DNA of 64,000 bases from Candidatus Woesearchaeota archaeon. Lineage in GTDB: Archaea > Nanobdellota > Nanobdellia > Woesearchaeales > GW2011-AR4. Position 1 is the first letter of the stretch, and each line of letters starts with the position of its first letter. Both the position numbers and the translations under genes were made by a program. The notes under the pieces are model-generated. The model worked only from the letters and a program-made list of their open reading frames with translations. It was not told the origin of the DNA and did not search any database. The stretch spans positions 239,674-303,673 of the forward strand of contig JACPBQ010000004.1 in assembly GCA_016180235.1 (NCBI GenBank), read 5' to 3'. Shown in pieces: positions 51,129 through 59,777 of the stretch.

Positions 51129-52071
51129 AAATTGAGAATTTGCCATTGCCCATTATTTTTTTGCTGTCTATGAAGATTGTTGGGGTTTTTATTATGCCAT
51201 CAAGATGCAATTGCACGCTTGTTTTTCCTCCAAACCCGATGTTATTTCCCAAGGCTATATGGCAGGTTCCAATAACTTTTTCATCCTCTAGAATGTTTCC
51301 TGTTATTTTTGCCTTGTTATTCGTACCGATGCCGAACTCTGCTACGTTTCTTGCTTTTTTCCCACGAGGGTTTAATAAATTTTTGAGCTTTTTTGCATCT
51401 TTTCCCTCTATCTTAATCACAAAGCCGTTTTTTACATATAACTTTAATGGTGTTTTTAATTTCCCGATTCCGGCAAATGAGGCATCAACAATATAAACAC
51501 CATTTGTTGTTTTTTCCACAGGCGCTATGAAGACCTCTCCTGTAGGCAGATTGCCAAAAGAGCCTTTTTTAGTGAACAATCCAGTGTCTCTTCCGTATGC
51601 TTTCCTTCCTTTTATGCTGAAGCTTAAGCTTGTTCCTGATTTTGCTGTTATAGCCGCTTTTTTCCCCTTATCCATAATATCCGCGAGCTTTTTATGCAAT
51701 TTTTGCAATTTATTATAATCAATATCTATTGTCCTTTCCAGGATTTGTTTAGTGATGCCTGGCATCGTGACTATCCTTGCGCCTTTTTTTGAGGCTTTTA
51801 CCCTTGCATTGGTATGGCTCAATGACTTTGTCGTTATAAGAATTTCAACATCATGCTTTAGCATCTCTTTTGCTATGCCTTTTGGAGGCTCAGTGCCATT
51901 CACTTTAGGTATGGGTATTGTGGCTAATTTGATCTTTTTTGTAATCTTAGCTGCCTGAAAGAAAAATTCCCTTGCCAAAGGGTATAATTTTGAATCTGTT
52001 ATTATCAGCATGCTTTCATTCCTTTTCAGATTCAGGCATTTTTTTAAGACGATATTTACGGATTTAATCAT
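51127..52071 (-). CDS. M29-family aminopeptidase
   Basis: 314 residues from the ATG at 52071; a TTG 14 codons upstream is less likely. It matches the M29 (thermophilic aminopeptidase T/AmpS) family: an N-terminal CLNLKRNESMLIITD, middle GSFGNLPTGEVFIAP with a metal-binding Glu, VAEFGIGTN, and the late GTCHIALGNNIGFGGK ... LHLDGIIK with His and Asp. Removes N-terminal residues from peptides, probably downstream of PAN/proteasome. Stands next to two further aminopeptidase genes. Confidence 0.82.
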   Translation of the reverse strand: MIKSVNIVLKKCLNLKRNESMLIITDSKLYPLAREFFFQAAKITKKIKLATIPIPKVNGTEPPKGIAKEMLKHDVEILITTKSLSHTNARVKASKKGARIVTMPGITKQILERTIDIDYNKLQKLHKKLADIMDKGKKAAITAKSGTSLSFSIKGRKAYGRDTGLFTKKGSFGNLPTGEVFIAPVEKTTNGVYIVDASFAGIGKLKTPLKLYVKNGFVIKIEGKDAKKLKNLLNPRGKKARNVAEFGIGTNNKAKITGNILEDEKVIGTCHIALGNNIGFGGKTSVQLHLDGIIKTPTIFIDSKKIMGNGKFSI

Positions 52072-52209
52072 TTTGTTTTCAATATTTAATGATGATAGCT
52101 CCAATAATCCCAAAAAACAATAAAAACCTTACTAATAATATAAAAACTATAATTCCAGGAAATCAAAATTTATAATATTTTTTATTCAGTTAAAATAATA
52201 TTACTTTGT

Positions 52210-53976
52210 TTACGCAACAAAATCCCCTTTTTTTATTATCCAATGTTCTTTTCCGTCCTTGTCTATTCCGTAAATATCCAATTTCTGCCTTGGGGAATCA
52301 ATGACAATGTCAGTATGGTATGTTGTTGACCTGTCTGCCTCAAAGCCGGAGCCCAATGCTATATGTATCATCCTTGCTATCTTCTCGTTTACAATGAGGT
52401 ACTCGCATAATCTTGCTTTTGGATTGGTGTTAATCCCTAATTCCCCTATTCTGTCAAAATTGCTTTTTTGAAGATCTATAAGTTCTTTTGGAGCGCTCTT
52501 GTTTTTCTCCATAGCAGCTATCAATTCCCACGATTCCCTCTTCTTATTTTTGAGCTTCTCGACTATTTCTTTCGGGCCTGAAATTACTTTATAACTGTCG
52601 CCATAAGCCTCTATGACCAACGGCTCTTTTCCTGAAAGCATGTAGCTCTGATCAAGGCTTATGACAACGTCGCCTAAAAAGGTCCCTTTCATATATTCCG
52701 GGGTTGTAAATGCCTCTCCTCCTGGGATATTTGCCATGTTTCCTGCTTTAATCCCAGTCCTCTTAAGATATTCAGAGTTGATTTTTTCCCTTACATCGGT
52801 ATCAGAGGTCTTTACCCATCTCCTGCTGCCGTCTTTTTTTATCAGCCCGACTTCCAGGTTTGTCCGCACTCCATTGAATTTTTCGCCAATAATCCTGATT
52901 TTTTCGCACCTGTCAACTACAGACTTTATCTTGCAGTTCCTTTCCCTCATCTCTTTCCAGTCTATGTTGCACGTCTCTATGAAAATATCCAAAGGAATAG
53001 TGTCTGTAAATCCTACTCTGGCTAAAGGGTCTCTTTCTTCCAATGCGGTCTGGGGATAAAAATCAAGCTTGTAAATCATCTGGCCCGGGCTTTGCCATCT
53101 TGTCTTCTTGTTTTTAGTCGGGTATCCTATGACTTCTCCAAACAAATGCTTTCCAGGATAGCCTTTTCCTGACACAAAGAAAGATGCATCTATAGGCTTT
53201 ATCCTCTGCAGATTCAATAATTTTGAAAGCTTTTTGTATTTTTTGAATATTTCCTCATCAATATCCCTGCATAATTCGCATCCTAATAATGTTGCCCTAA
53301 GCTCTGAAATCCTGTCCCCTTTTTCCCTCATGGATTTTTTATGGGTGTAAGAGCCCATTGTTGCTTTCCCGTTGCATTGCGCAAGCATGTGCCAGCATAT
53401 AGAATAAGAATCCAGATAATCTTCTAAAGGATGGCCTAGCATCTCGTCTTTCGGTATCAGCACAAAGCCTATGGAAACGTTCTCATCATCTTTTATATTG
53501 TAGACATCCTTCCATATCTTTTTGCATGTGTCATCCATCTCTTCGGATTTATATTCTCTAAACCATTCATTTTTAAACGGCAAACCAAAAGAACCTTCAA
53601 ATCCGTTTTCTTTAGCTTCTATAATATAATCAGGACCTTTGAAGATGCTTTCAAACTCTCCCTTTATTTTCTTCTCAACTTCCTGCATGAATTCTTTTAA
53701 TGCCGTAGTTTTTCCCCTGCTTTTCCCTTCCTTCAGATCCTTATAGATTTCCCAGACATCCTTCAAGGCTTTCAGCGATTCTGAATTGTCATTTATTCCT
53801 GTGGCATTTATTTCATTTCCCAGTTCATGCAAAGCCCTTGACAACGGAGCTATGGAAAGGAAAGCATTTTTGTCCTTTGTATTGAAAACTATGAGAAAAG
53901 AGCGGCTTTTTACGTTTCCTAACAGGCTTTTATACACCTGAACTGCAGAATTAAAGGCTTTGCCGTCGTATTTCAT
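52210..53976 (-). CDS. Long M29-like aminopeptidase
   Basis: 588 residues, nearly twice the usual M29 length. The C-terminal 250 residues carry the family features in order: NIPGGEAFTTPEYMKG, a later GELGINTNPKARL, and MIHIALGSGFEADRSTTYHTDIVIDSP. The N-terminal half (about 1-330) is a longer, less clear domain with FSLAPLSRALHEL-like helices and a Cys-containing part (GCELCRDID). It is followed on the same strand by the M24 peptidase upstream, 13 bases away, so the two are co-transcribed. Confidence 0.78.
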   Translation of the reverse strand: MKYDGKAFNSAVQVYKSLLGNVKSRSFLIVFNTKDKNAFLSIAPLSRALHELGNEINATGINDNSESLKALKDVWEIYKDLKEGKSRGKTTALKEFMQEVEKKIKGEFESIFKGPDYIIEAKENGFEGSFGLPFKNEWFREYKSEEMDDTCKKIWKDVYNIKDDENVSIGFVLIPKDEMLGHPLEDYLDSYSICWHMLAQCNGKATMGSYTHKKSMREKGDRISELRATLLGCELCRDIDEEIFKKYKKLSKLLNLQRIKPIDASFFVSGKGYPGKHLFGEVIGYPTKNKKTRWQSPGQMIYKLDFYPQTALEERDPLARVGFTDTIPLDIFIETCNIDWKEMRERNCKIKSVVDRCEKIRIIGEKFNGVRTNLEVGLIKKDGSRRWVKTSDTDVREKINSEYLKRTGIKAGNMANIPGGEAFTTPEYMKGTFLGDVVISLDQSYMLSGKEPLVIEAYGDSYKVISGPKEIVEKLKNKKRESWELIAAMEKNKSAPKELIDLQKSNFDRIGELGINTNPKARLCEYLIVNEKIARMIHIALGSGFEADRSTTYHTDIVIDSPRQKLDIYGIDKDGKEHWIIKKGDFVA

Positions 53977-53989
53977 GATGTTTTCCCTT

Positions 53990-55057
53990 CTATATGATTA
54001 ATAAATCTTTCGATACCTTGGTCAGCAAAACCGGCTTTTTTTCCATCAATAAAGTGTCCTCTATCCGTATGCCGAATTTGTTTGGGATGTATATTCCGGG
54101 CTCTATCGTAAATATCATGTTTTTTTGTATTTTGTCTTTTGAGTTTAAAGTCAAATTCGGCAATTCGTGTATCTGGCAGCCAACGCCATGGCCCAACCCA
54201 TGTATAAAATATTTTGAGTATTTGCCAAGGCTCTTAACGCATCTTTCATAGATTTTTCCGCAATTATCACCTATTTTTATATTTTCAGCAAGGCTTTTCT
54301 GGGTTTTCAGCAAAAGACTGTAAATTTTCATTTCCTTTTTTTTCGGCTTTCCTATGTAAATTGTCCTTGTCATGTCGGTGCAGTAGCCCATGTACTTTAT
54401 CCCAAAATCAATAACACAAAATCCTTTTTGAAGCCTGGTATTTTTTGGCATGTGGTGAGGCATGCTTGCGTTTTTGCCTGATGCCACTATTGGCGGGAAA
54501 GACATTTCAAGGCCTATTTTTTTTGCCTCGTACTCAAGAAAAGCAGCCGCATCAGATTCGGTCTTAAAGCCATCAATATTTTTAATAAATTTTTTTATAA
54601 TATCATTTCCGTAATTGAAGGCATTTTTTATTATCCTTATCTCCTCTTCAGTCTTTGTTTCCCTCAATCTCAGGCAGTCCAAAGCGAGATCCTTTGTTTT
54701 TGCTCTTTTAAAGTGCTTTTTGAAGGCTTTGTAAGCCAATAAAGTAAAGGCGCTTTTATCTATTCCAATATTTTTTGCTTTTATGCCTTTTTTCCTCAAA
54801 ATAATGCTTATTGATTCAAAGAATTTTTTCCTATCCATCTTATACGCATTTTTTATACCTGACTTTCTGGCCCTTTCGTATTCCATTTCCGGGGCTATTA
54901 GGAAAGGAGGCTTTGTTTTTGGTATTATCAATGCGCCCATTCCATAATACCTGGAAAAATATACCATATTTGGGTTAGGCTCTATCCCTGTGCTGTAGAA
55001 CAATGCAAAATCCAATTTCTTCTTCTTTAAAATAGCCTTTAATTCCCTTATTTTCAT
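53990..55057 (-). CDS. pepQ: M24 family Xaa-Pro aminopeptidase/dipeptidase
   Basis: 355 residues. N-terminal creatinase-like domain (1-120) and a pita-bread catalytic domain with all five metal ligands in place: IDFGIKYMGYCTD (two Asp), FIHGLGHGVG (His), FTIEPGIY (Glu) and IRIEDTLLM (Glu). Cuts dipeptides or N-terminal residues before proline. First gene of a two-gene operon with the long M29-like enzyme. Confidence 0.9.
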   Translation of the reverse strand: MKIRELKAILKKKKLDFALFYSTGIEPNPNMVYFSRYYGMGALIIPKTKPPFLIAPEMEYERARKSGIKNAYKMDRKKFFESISIILRKKGIKAKNIGIDKSAFTLLAYKAFKKHFKRAKTKDLALDCLRLRETKTEEEIRIIKNAFNYGNDIIKKFIKNIDGFKTESDAAAFLEYEAKKIGLEMSFPPIVASGKNASMPHHMPKNTRLQKGFCVIDFGIKYMGYCTDMTRTIYIGKPKKKEMKIYSLLLKTQKSLAENIKIGDNCGKIYERCVKSLGKYSKYFIHGLGHGVGCQIHELPNLTLNSKDKIQKNMIFTIEPGIYIPNKFGIRIEDTLLMEKKPVLLTKVSKDLLII

Positions 55058-55152
55058 GCCTTGCGTAATAAATGCCGGTGTTTTAAATGTTTTCCTTTCT
55101 AAAATCTGGTTTATGCAAAAGATTTAATAATAAACTGCCCATTTAAAACAAC

Positions 55153-56361
55153 ATGAATAAATACAGGCTTAATAATGGCATAACTATACTTTTTGAGAAG
55201 AACAATTCCAAATCTGTTTCTGTCGAGGTAATGTTCAAGGTAGGATCCAATAATGAATCTGCTGAAATTGCCGGCATATCCCATTATCTTGAGCACATGC
55301 TTTTTGAAGGGACGAAGAAGAGGAAAAACAGCACAGAGATAGCAAATGAGATAGAGAAATACGGAGCAGAGTTCAATGCATATACAACTGGAGACAGGAC
55401 TGCTTTCTTCATCAAGATAATAAACAAGAGGTTTGAAAAGGCACTGGAGATATTATCTGATATGGTCAAAAACTCGGTTTTTGACAGCAAGATAATGGAG
55501 AAGGAAAAAAAGGTAATCCTGAAGGAAATAAACATGGTCACTGATGACCCAAGGCAGCACCAGTGGATACTTTTCCATAAAAACCTGTTTGAAAGGCATC
55601 CTGCAGGAAACCCGACTTACGGCACCAAGGAAACAGTCAAGGCAATCAGCAGGCAGACTTTAGTTGATTATTTTAACAAACATTATCTGCCGAACAACAT
55701 GATAATTTCCGTTGTCGGCAATGTAAATGATGCTGAAAAGGAGATTTCAAAATATTTTTCAGGCATGAAGCCAAAAAAAGTTTTTCAAAGGAAATTAGTA
55801 AAAGAATTGAAACAGGGCAAACCCAAAAAGTTTGTTGAGAAGAGGAAGATAAACAATTCCTATATGGTATTAGGATATAAGACCGCTTCCAGGCTGGACA
55901 ATGACAGCTATGCGCTCGATGTCATTTATGGTGTTTTGGCTCGCGGGCAGTCAGGATGGCTTTTCGACGAAATAAGGAACAAGCTTGGCTTGGCTTACCA
56001 GGTCGGGGCAATGCACGAGAACGAGAAAGATTACGGCTATTTTGCAGTATATACCGGCTTGGACAAGAGCAACATAGAGAAAGCCAGGAAGATAATACTT
56101 GAGCAGTTCAAGAGGCTCCAGAACTTAAGCAGGAAGGAGCTGGAAGAGGCCAAGACTTACCTTGAAGGAAATCACGCTTTGACTATTGAGGATAATTTTC
56201 ATCTTGCTGACAACAATGCTTACTGGGAATCAATAAAAGACTCGAATTTAGCCAAAAATTATATTAAAAAAATAAAGAAAGTCACTATTGATGACGTTAA
56301 AAGGGTTTCCAAGAAATATTTTAATGGTAATTATACGCTGGTTGTTATAGAGCAGAAATGA
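55153..56361 (+). CDS. M16 family zinc peptidase (pitrilysin-like)
   Basis: 402 residues, the single-copy size of bacterial and archaeal M16B subunits. The inverted zinc motif HYLEHMLFEGT is near residue 43, with the third ligand Glu in the helix around 115-125 (KKVILKEINM). The second half has RGQSGWLFDEIRNKLGLAY. Such enzymes degrade short peptides or process secreted proteins. Monocistronic. Confidence 0.92.
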   Translation: MNKYRLNNGITILFEKNNSKSVSVEVMFKVGSNNESAEIAGISHYLEHMLFEGTKKRKNSTEIANEIEKYGAEFNAYTTGDRTAFFIKIINKRFEKALEILSDMVKNSVFDSKIMEKEKKVILKEINMVTDDPRQHQWILFHKNLFERHPAGNPTYGTKETVKAISRQTLVDYFNKHYLPNNMIISVVGNVNDAEKEISKYFSGMKPKKVFQRKLVKELKQGKPKKFVEKRKINNSYMVLGYKTASRLDNDSYALDVIYGVLARGQSGWLFDEIRNKLGLAYQVGAMHENEKDYGYFAVYTGLDKSNIEKARKIILEQFKRLQNLSRKELEEAKTYLEGNHALTIEDNFHLADNNAYWESIKDSNLAKNYIKKIKKVTIDDVKRVSKKYFNGNYTLVVIEQK

Positions 56362-56410
56362 ATGTTTATAGTTAATAGGGTTCATTTTTATAACTCAAAT
56401 ATTATCCGAA

Positions 56411-56462
56411 ACTCTAGTCCAAGGCGTCGCTGTCTCTCCACACGCTCCGCCTTGGTGTTTAT
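56411..56462. repeat. Dispersed stem-loop element, copy 6
   Basis: ACTCTAGT, stem CCAAGGCG (56419-56426) and CGCCTTGG (56448-56455), loop TCGCTGTCTCTCCACACGCT plus C. It lies between the convergent M16 and TyrRS genes, where it could act as a two-way terminator. Confidence 0.8.
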
Positions 56463-56464
56463 TA

Positions 56465-57583
56465 TTATCTTGTTACCTTGAATTTGCTTATCTCTTCCCT
56501 TAGTTTTTTTGCTGCTGGGCTTTTTTCCAGCTTGTTCCTTACAGGCTCTATCAATTGGTTCAGGTAAAATGATGTTGATTTTTTCAGATCCATAGGATGC
56601 AATTGCTTTTTTGAAAATGCCCTTTCCAATGATTCATAATCTGAAAATTCTATATCGCCGCCAAATTTAGCAGACCTTTCTATTTTGATTGTTTTGAATT
56701 TTTCAAAAATAATATGCCTGTTGTACTCCAAGATAGGGTTTTCTTCTGTAATGCCTTCTGGGCAGTAAGCCTTGCTTATTTTCCTGTTTACCTCATCTTC
56801 AGAATCAGACATGAATATCGCGCTGTCCGGCTTTGATTTAGACATTTTCAGTTCCATCACAGTTTCATGTTTATCTTTATGAACAGTTACAAACTCCATT
56901 TTTTTACTTGTATATTTTGTTGGACTTACTGGCTCACCTAAACCTCTTAACATGTGGTGGCTCACTATTACCGGCTTCCAATATCCAAGCTTTTCCCCTA
57001 TCTCCCTTGCGAGAATATTCACTTTCCTTTGATCCATTCCTAATTGGCATATATCTGCCTTTAAGTGGAATATGTCTGCTGCCTGCATGCAAGGATATAT
57101 TATCTGGGAAGCGCTCAATGAATCTGATTCTGATCTTCCCATGATTTCAGCGCACCTTACTATCCTCTTTACTGTATTTGCCCTTGCTATCTGGATAACT
57201 GTTTTCCAGTAATCGCGGTTGTTCAACAGCTCTGAAGCCCATACAAATTCAACATTTTTTAAGTCCATGTCGCAGGCTTTCCATACTTCTATGAGGTATT
57301 TTCCAACTTTTTGTATATTCTCTAAATTTCCCTCTAACTTGTTGTTTGCCCATGCGTGCCAGTCTGCAACCAAAAACTTGAAAGTGCATCCTGCCTTAGT
57401 CATGCGGTTTACGTTTATCGCTCTTAACAATCCCTGGGCAATATGTATGCTTGTTCCGGACGGCTCAAAGCCGTCATATGCTACCGGGTTTTTCTTTTTA
57501 GAAAGAAGCTCTTTCAATTCCTCTTCTGTCACTATTTCCTGGCCTACCTGCCTGATAAGATTAAATCTTTCTTCTATATCCAT
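56465..57583 (-). CDS. tyrS: Tyrosyl-tRNA synthetase
   Basis: 372 residues, archaeal/eukaryal type. Rossmann fold with YDGFEPSGTSIHIAQG (HIGH-like site), a tyrosine pocket QAADIFHLKADICQLGMDQRK, and KMSKSKPDSAIFM (near 245). C-terminal helical domain binds the anticodon. Charges tRNA-Tyr. Confidence 0.96.
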   Translation of the reverse strand: MDIEERFNLIRQVGQEIVTEEELKELLSKKKNPVAYDGFEPSGTSIHIAQGLLRAINVNRMTKAGCTFKFLVADWHAWANNKLEGNLENIQKVGKYLIEVWKACDMDLKNVEFVWASELLNNRDYWKTVIQIARANTVKRIVRCAEIMGRSESDSLSASQIIYPCMQAADIFHLKADICQLGMDQRKVNILAREIGEKLGYWKPVIVSHHMLRGLGEPVSPTKYTSKKMEFVTVHKDKHETVMELKMSKSKPDSAIFMSDSEDEVNRKISKAYCPEGITEENPILEYNRHIIFEKFKTIKIERSAKFGGDIEFSDYESLERAFSKKQLHPMDLKKSTSFYLNQLIEPVRNKLEKSPAAKKLREEISKFKVTR

Positions 57584-57732
57584 GAGAAGATATTATTTTT
57601 GTTTTGTATTTAAATGTTTGGTGGTGAAGGGGAAAAGGGAGTATAACTACCTTTTTGCGAACATTTTATGTTTGGAAAAAGTATGTTATACGCACTTTTC
57701 CGGCTTATTCCTGAATAAGGCTCGATTTTCAA

Positions 57733-58152
57733 TCAGCATTTTACCAAAAACTCCTTTGGACTCAGTATCCTGATGCCTTTATGGCTCTTTAACCCAAGCA
57801 GATGACTGTCTCCTGAGATTATGTCAGCTTTGGATTTAATGGCGCAATCAATGAACTTGATGTCATCCTTGTCGTTTAATAAAACATTTTCATAGAAATC
57901 GGGCTTTACCACAATTGATTTGGCAAGGTATCCCGTCAGGATAAACTCCCTGTATTCCGGGCTTACCACTTTTCTGATGGCCGGCCTGCCAAATACTTCA
58001 CGAATCTCCTCAATTATCCCTCTTGTTGTGAAATTAATAATCTGCCCATTTATTAAAAGCTCGAACAACTTAGCAGGGTTTCCTTCTTTTGATATTGCAG
58101 CTGAAACAACAATGTTTGTGTCAAGCACTACTCTTGCTCTTCCTGTACTCAT
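57733..58152 (-). CDS. PIN-domain toxin (putative ribonuclease)
   Basis: 139 residues. PIN-fold RNase of the COG1569-like type: VVLDTNIVVSA with the first Asp, a middle Glu (IIEEIREVF), and DDIKFIDCAIKSKADIISGD with further Asp residues. The start overlaps the AbrB-like antitoxin gene by 32 bases. Forms a toxin-antitoxin pair with it, controlled by the inverted repeat at 58403-58431 and by promoter block F. Confidence 0.88.
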   Translation of the reverse strand: MSTGRARVVLDTNIVVSAAISKEGNPAKLFELLINGQIINFTTRGIIEEIREVFGRPAIRKVVSPEYREFILTGYLAKSIVVKPDFYENVLLNDKDDIKFIDCAIKSKADIISGDSHLLGLKSHKGIRILSPKEFLVKC

Positions 58153-58378
58153 GTATCTCTGCCTCTATTTCGGCAGGAGACAGCCTTTTTGCCCTGCTTC
58201 TTAACTCCCTGAACTTCCTGATGTAGGATTCCGTATCTATTTTCTTCATCACGATGGTGTCCTTATTCAGGGCACTGACGGCAAAGATGGTATTTGCCGA
58301 AGCGCCTACTTCATCCCTTACTTCCTTAGGTATTATTATCTGGCCCCTTTCCGACATTTTAGCTGTTTCCATGCTCAT
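58121..58378 (-). CDS. AbrB/MazE-like antitoxin
   Basis: 85 residues. N-terminal swapped-hairpin DNA-binding domain: AKMSERGQIIIPKEVRDEVG, AVSALNKDTIVMKK; C-terminal tail (REIRS-like helix ending EYRKSKSSA) to hold the PIN toxin. GGTGATG lies just before the ATG at 58378. Expected to bind the operator at 58403-58431 and repress its own operon. Confidence 0.88.
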   Translation of the reverse strand: MSMETAKMSERGQIIIPKEVRDEVGASANTIFAVSALNKDTIVMKKIDTESYIRKFRELRSRAKRLSPAEIEAEIHEYRKSKSSA

Positions 58379-58402
58379 TTTACATCACCAGGCTTAAGTA
58401 CG

Positions 58403-58431
58403 TTTTACGTATTTATAAACTTTACGTAAAA
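58403..58431 (-). promoter_or_regulatory. Operator and proximal promoter of the AbrB/PIN operon
   Basis: Perfect inverted repeat TTTTACGTA (58403-58411) and TACGTAAAA (58423-58431) with an 11-base centre that is the TATA box (TTTATAAA). Binding there would block TBP, a simple autorepression design. Confidence 0.7.
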
Positions 58432-58470
58432 ACACGTTAAACACCAGTCAAGTATTATAATGCAAACTTG

Positions 58471-58500
58471 CTTATAAATCTCACGCGAGGATGTCCAGTG
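58471..58500 (-). promoter_or_regulatory. Shared repair-type promoter block, copy F (AbrB/PIN operon)
   Basis: On the minus strand: CACTGGACAT (58500-58491), 12 bases (CCTCGCGTGAGA), TTTATAAG (58478-58471). A distal promoter for the toxin-antitoxin operon, back to back with copy G. Confidence 0.7.
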
Positions 58501-58516
58501 GGCAAAACAACTATGG

Positions 58517-58546
58517 CACTGGACATTTGCACACAAACTATTTAAA
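58517..58546 (+). promoter_or_regulatory. Shared repair-type promoter block, copy G (Cas4-like nuclease)
   Basis: CACTGGACAT (58517-58526), 12 bases (TTGCACACAAAC), TATTTAAA (58539-58546). The Cas4-like ATG at 58569 lies 30 bases after the start of the TATA box, the same distance as in mcm. Confidence 0.8.
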
Positions 58547-58568
58547 TTAAAATTCATTATTGGCTTTT

Positions 58569-59411
58569 ATGAAGATTTCTGTGTCTATGCTGAGCACGTA
58601 CCTTTACTGCCCAAGAAAATTGTTCCTGCAGAAAATCCTGCAGATAGAGGAGATGCCAAAGGAAAGCATTGTATTAGGTAGCATAAGGCATGAGATTTAT
58701 GACTATATAAACAAGGCAGAGGAAAGCCTTGTAAAATCTATAACAAAAGGCAACATAGCAGGAATAAAGGACATTTACACCAGCAGCTACAAGCGAAAGG
58801 TAAGGCAGATAATAATAAGCAACAGACCAAGGATAAGGGAAGTTAATATGGATATTGTGGATGCTTTCAGGAAGACATGGCCATTCATAACAGCAGAGGC
58901 AGAGGAAAGGTCGAGCAACATACTTAATTTCATAAAAGAGCACAATGTTTACGGAAATGAGCTATGGGAAAAATTAAGCCCAAAAATAATCTCGGAATTG
59001 AGCATAGAATCTGACACTTTGCAGCTGAGAGGCATAGTAGACAAGATAGAAATCTATGGGAATGAGTATGTGCCTATTGAGCTAAAGACAGGGAAAATGC
59101 CGAAGGAAGGCCTATGGCCCGGCCACAAGATACAGATAGCAGCTTATGCGCTAATGCTGGAAGAAATGCACCAAAAGCCGGTAAAAGAAGGGTTTGTGCA
59201 CTACCTTGACCATAAGGAAAAAAGGCATATAGCCATAAATCCGTTCATGAAGGAGGAAATAATCAGCTTGGTAAAGGAAATACAGGAGCTATTGGAGAAG
59301 AAATCACTGCCGGGCTACTGCAGCAACAAAAACAAATGCCTAAACTGCGGCGTGAAAGGAACATGCTATAATGAGCAGGAAGTCGATGTTTTGATGTCGG
59401 AAATAATCTAA
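58569..59411 (+). CDS. Cas4-like / RecB-family iron-sulfur nuclease
   Basis: 280 residues from the ATG at 58569. PD-(D/E)XK core: LRGIVDKIEI (Asp), YVPIELKTGK (E-x-K) and HKIQIAAYALML (Gln motif). One N-terminal Cys (LYCPRKLF) plus three C-terminal Cys (KCLNCGVKGTCY) form the four-Cys site that holds a 4Fe-4S cluster in Cas4 and AddB-type nucleases. Degrades or trims DNA ends. There is no CRISPR array or cas1/cas2 nearby, and its promoter carries the repair-type block, so a repair role is more likely than adaptation. Confidence 0.88.
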   Translation: MKISVSMLSTYLYCPRKLFLQKILQIEEMPKESIVLGSIRHEIYDYINKAEESLVKSITKGNIAGIKDIYTSSYKRKVRQIIISNRPRIREVNMDIVDAFRKTWPFITAEAEERSSNILNFIKEHNVYGNELWEKLSPKIISELSIESDTLQLRGIVDKIEIYGNEYVPIELKTGKMPKEGLWPGHKIQIAAYALMLEEMHQKPVKEGFVHYLDHKEKRHIAINPFMKEEIISLVKEIQELLEKKSLPGYCSNKNKCLNCGVKGTCYNEQEVDVLMSEII

Positions 59412-59474
59412 TCAAAAAGTTTATATATAACTTAGCTTATTTTTAGTGGATATATTTACTCTTGAGGGGATAAA

Positions 59475-59738
59475 ATGGCAGAAGATGACAAGAAATTCTC
59501 AAAGCAGCTCATAGGAAAGACTGTAGTAAGCAAGACCGGAAAGCGCTTTGGAGAAGTAGGGGATTTAGTCTTTGAGACAAGATCAGGAGAATTGATCCAT
59601 CTGGTGCTTCATAATCCAACCACTTATACAGCCAAGCTTGAGCTGGAAAAGGACAAGCAGGGGCATATTCTAATACCTTTCTCGGCAGTAATAGCTGTTG
59701 GAGACTTCATGGTTGTGGCTGAAGAAGACATTATTTAA
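59475..59738 (+). CDS. PRC-barrel domain protein
   Basis: 87 residues: QLIGKTVVSKTGKRFGEVGD, FETRSGELIHLVL, then ILIPFSAVIAVGDFMVV, a complete PRC barrel. Archaeal PRC-barrel proteins (CdpB type) have been tied to SepF-based cell division and RNA metabolism. A TATA box (TTTATATATAA, about 59419-59429) and GAGGGG precede the ATG. Confidence 0.9.
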   Translation: MAEDDKKFSKQLIGKTVVSKTGKRFGEVGDLVFETRSGELIHLVLHNPTTYTAKLELEKDKQGHILIPFSAVIAVGDFMVVAEEDII

Positions 59739-59777
59739 TCCATACTTTTTTAAATTTACTTTGATTTCTATATAGGC

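Noticed and set aside
58569-59411. Cas4-like gene as part of a CRISPR-Cas locus
   Set aside because: No other cas gene or repeat array lies in the window. The promoter context links it to repair genes.
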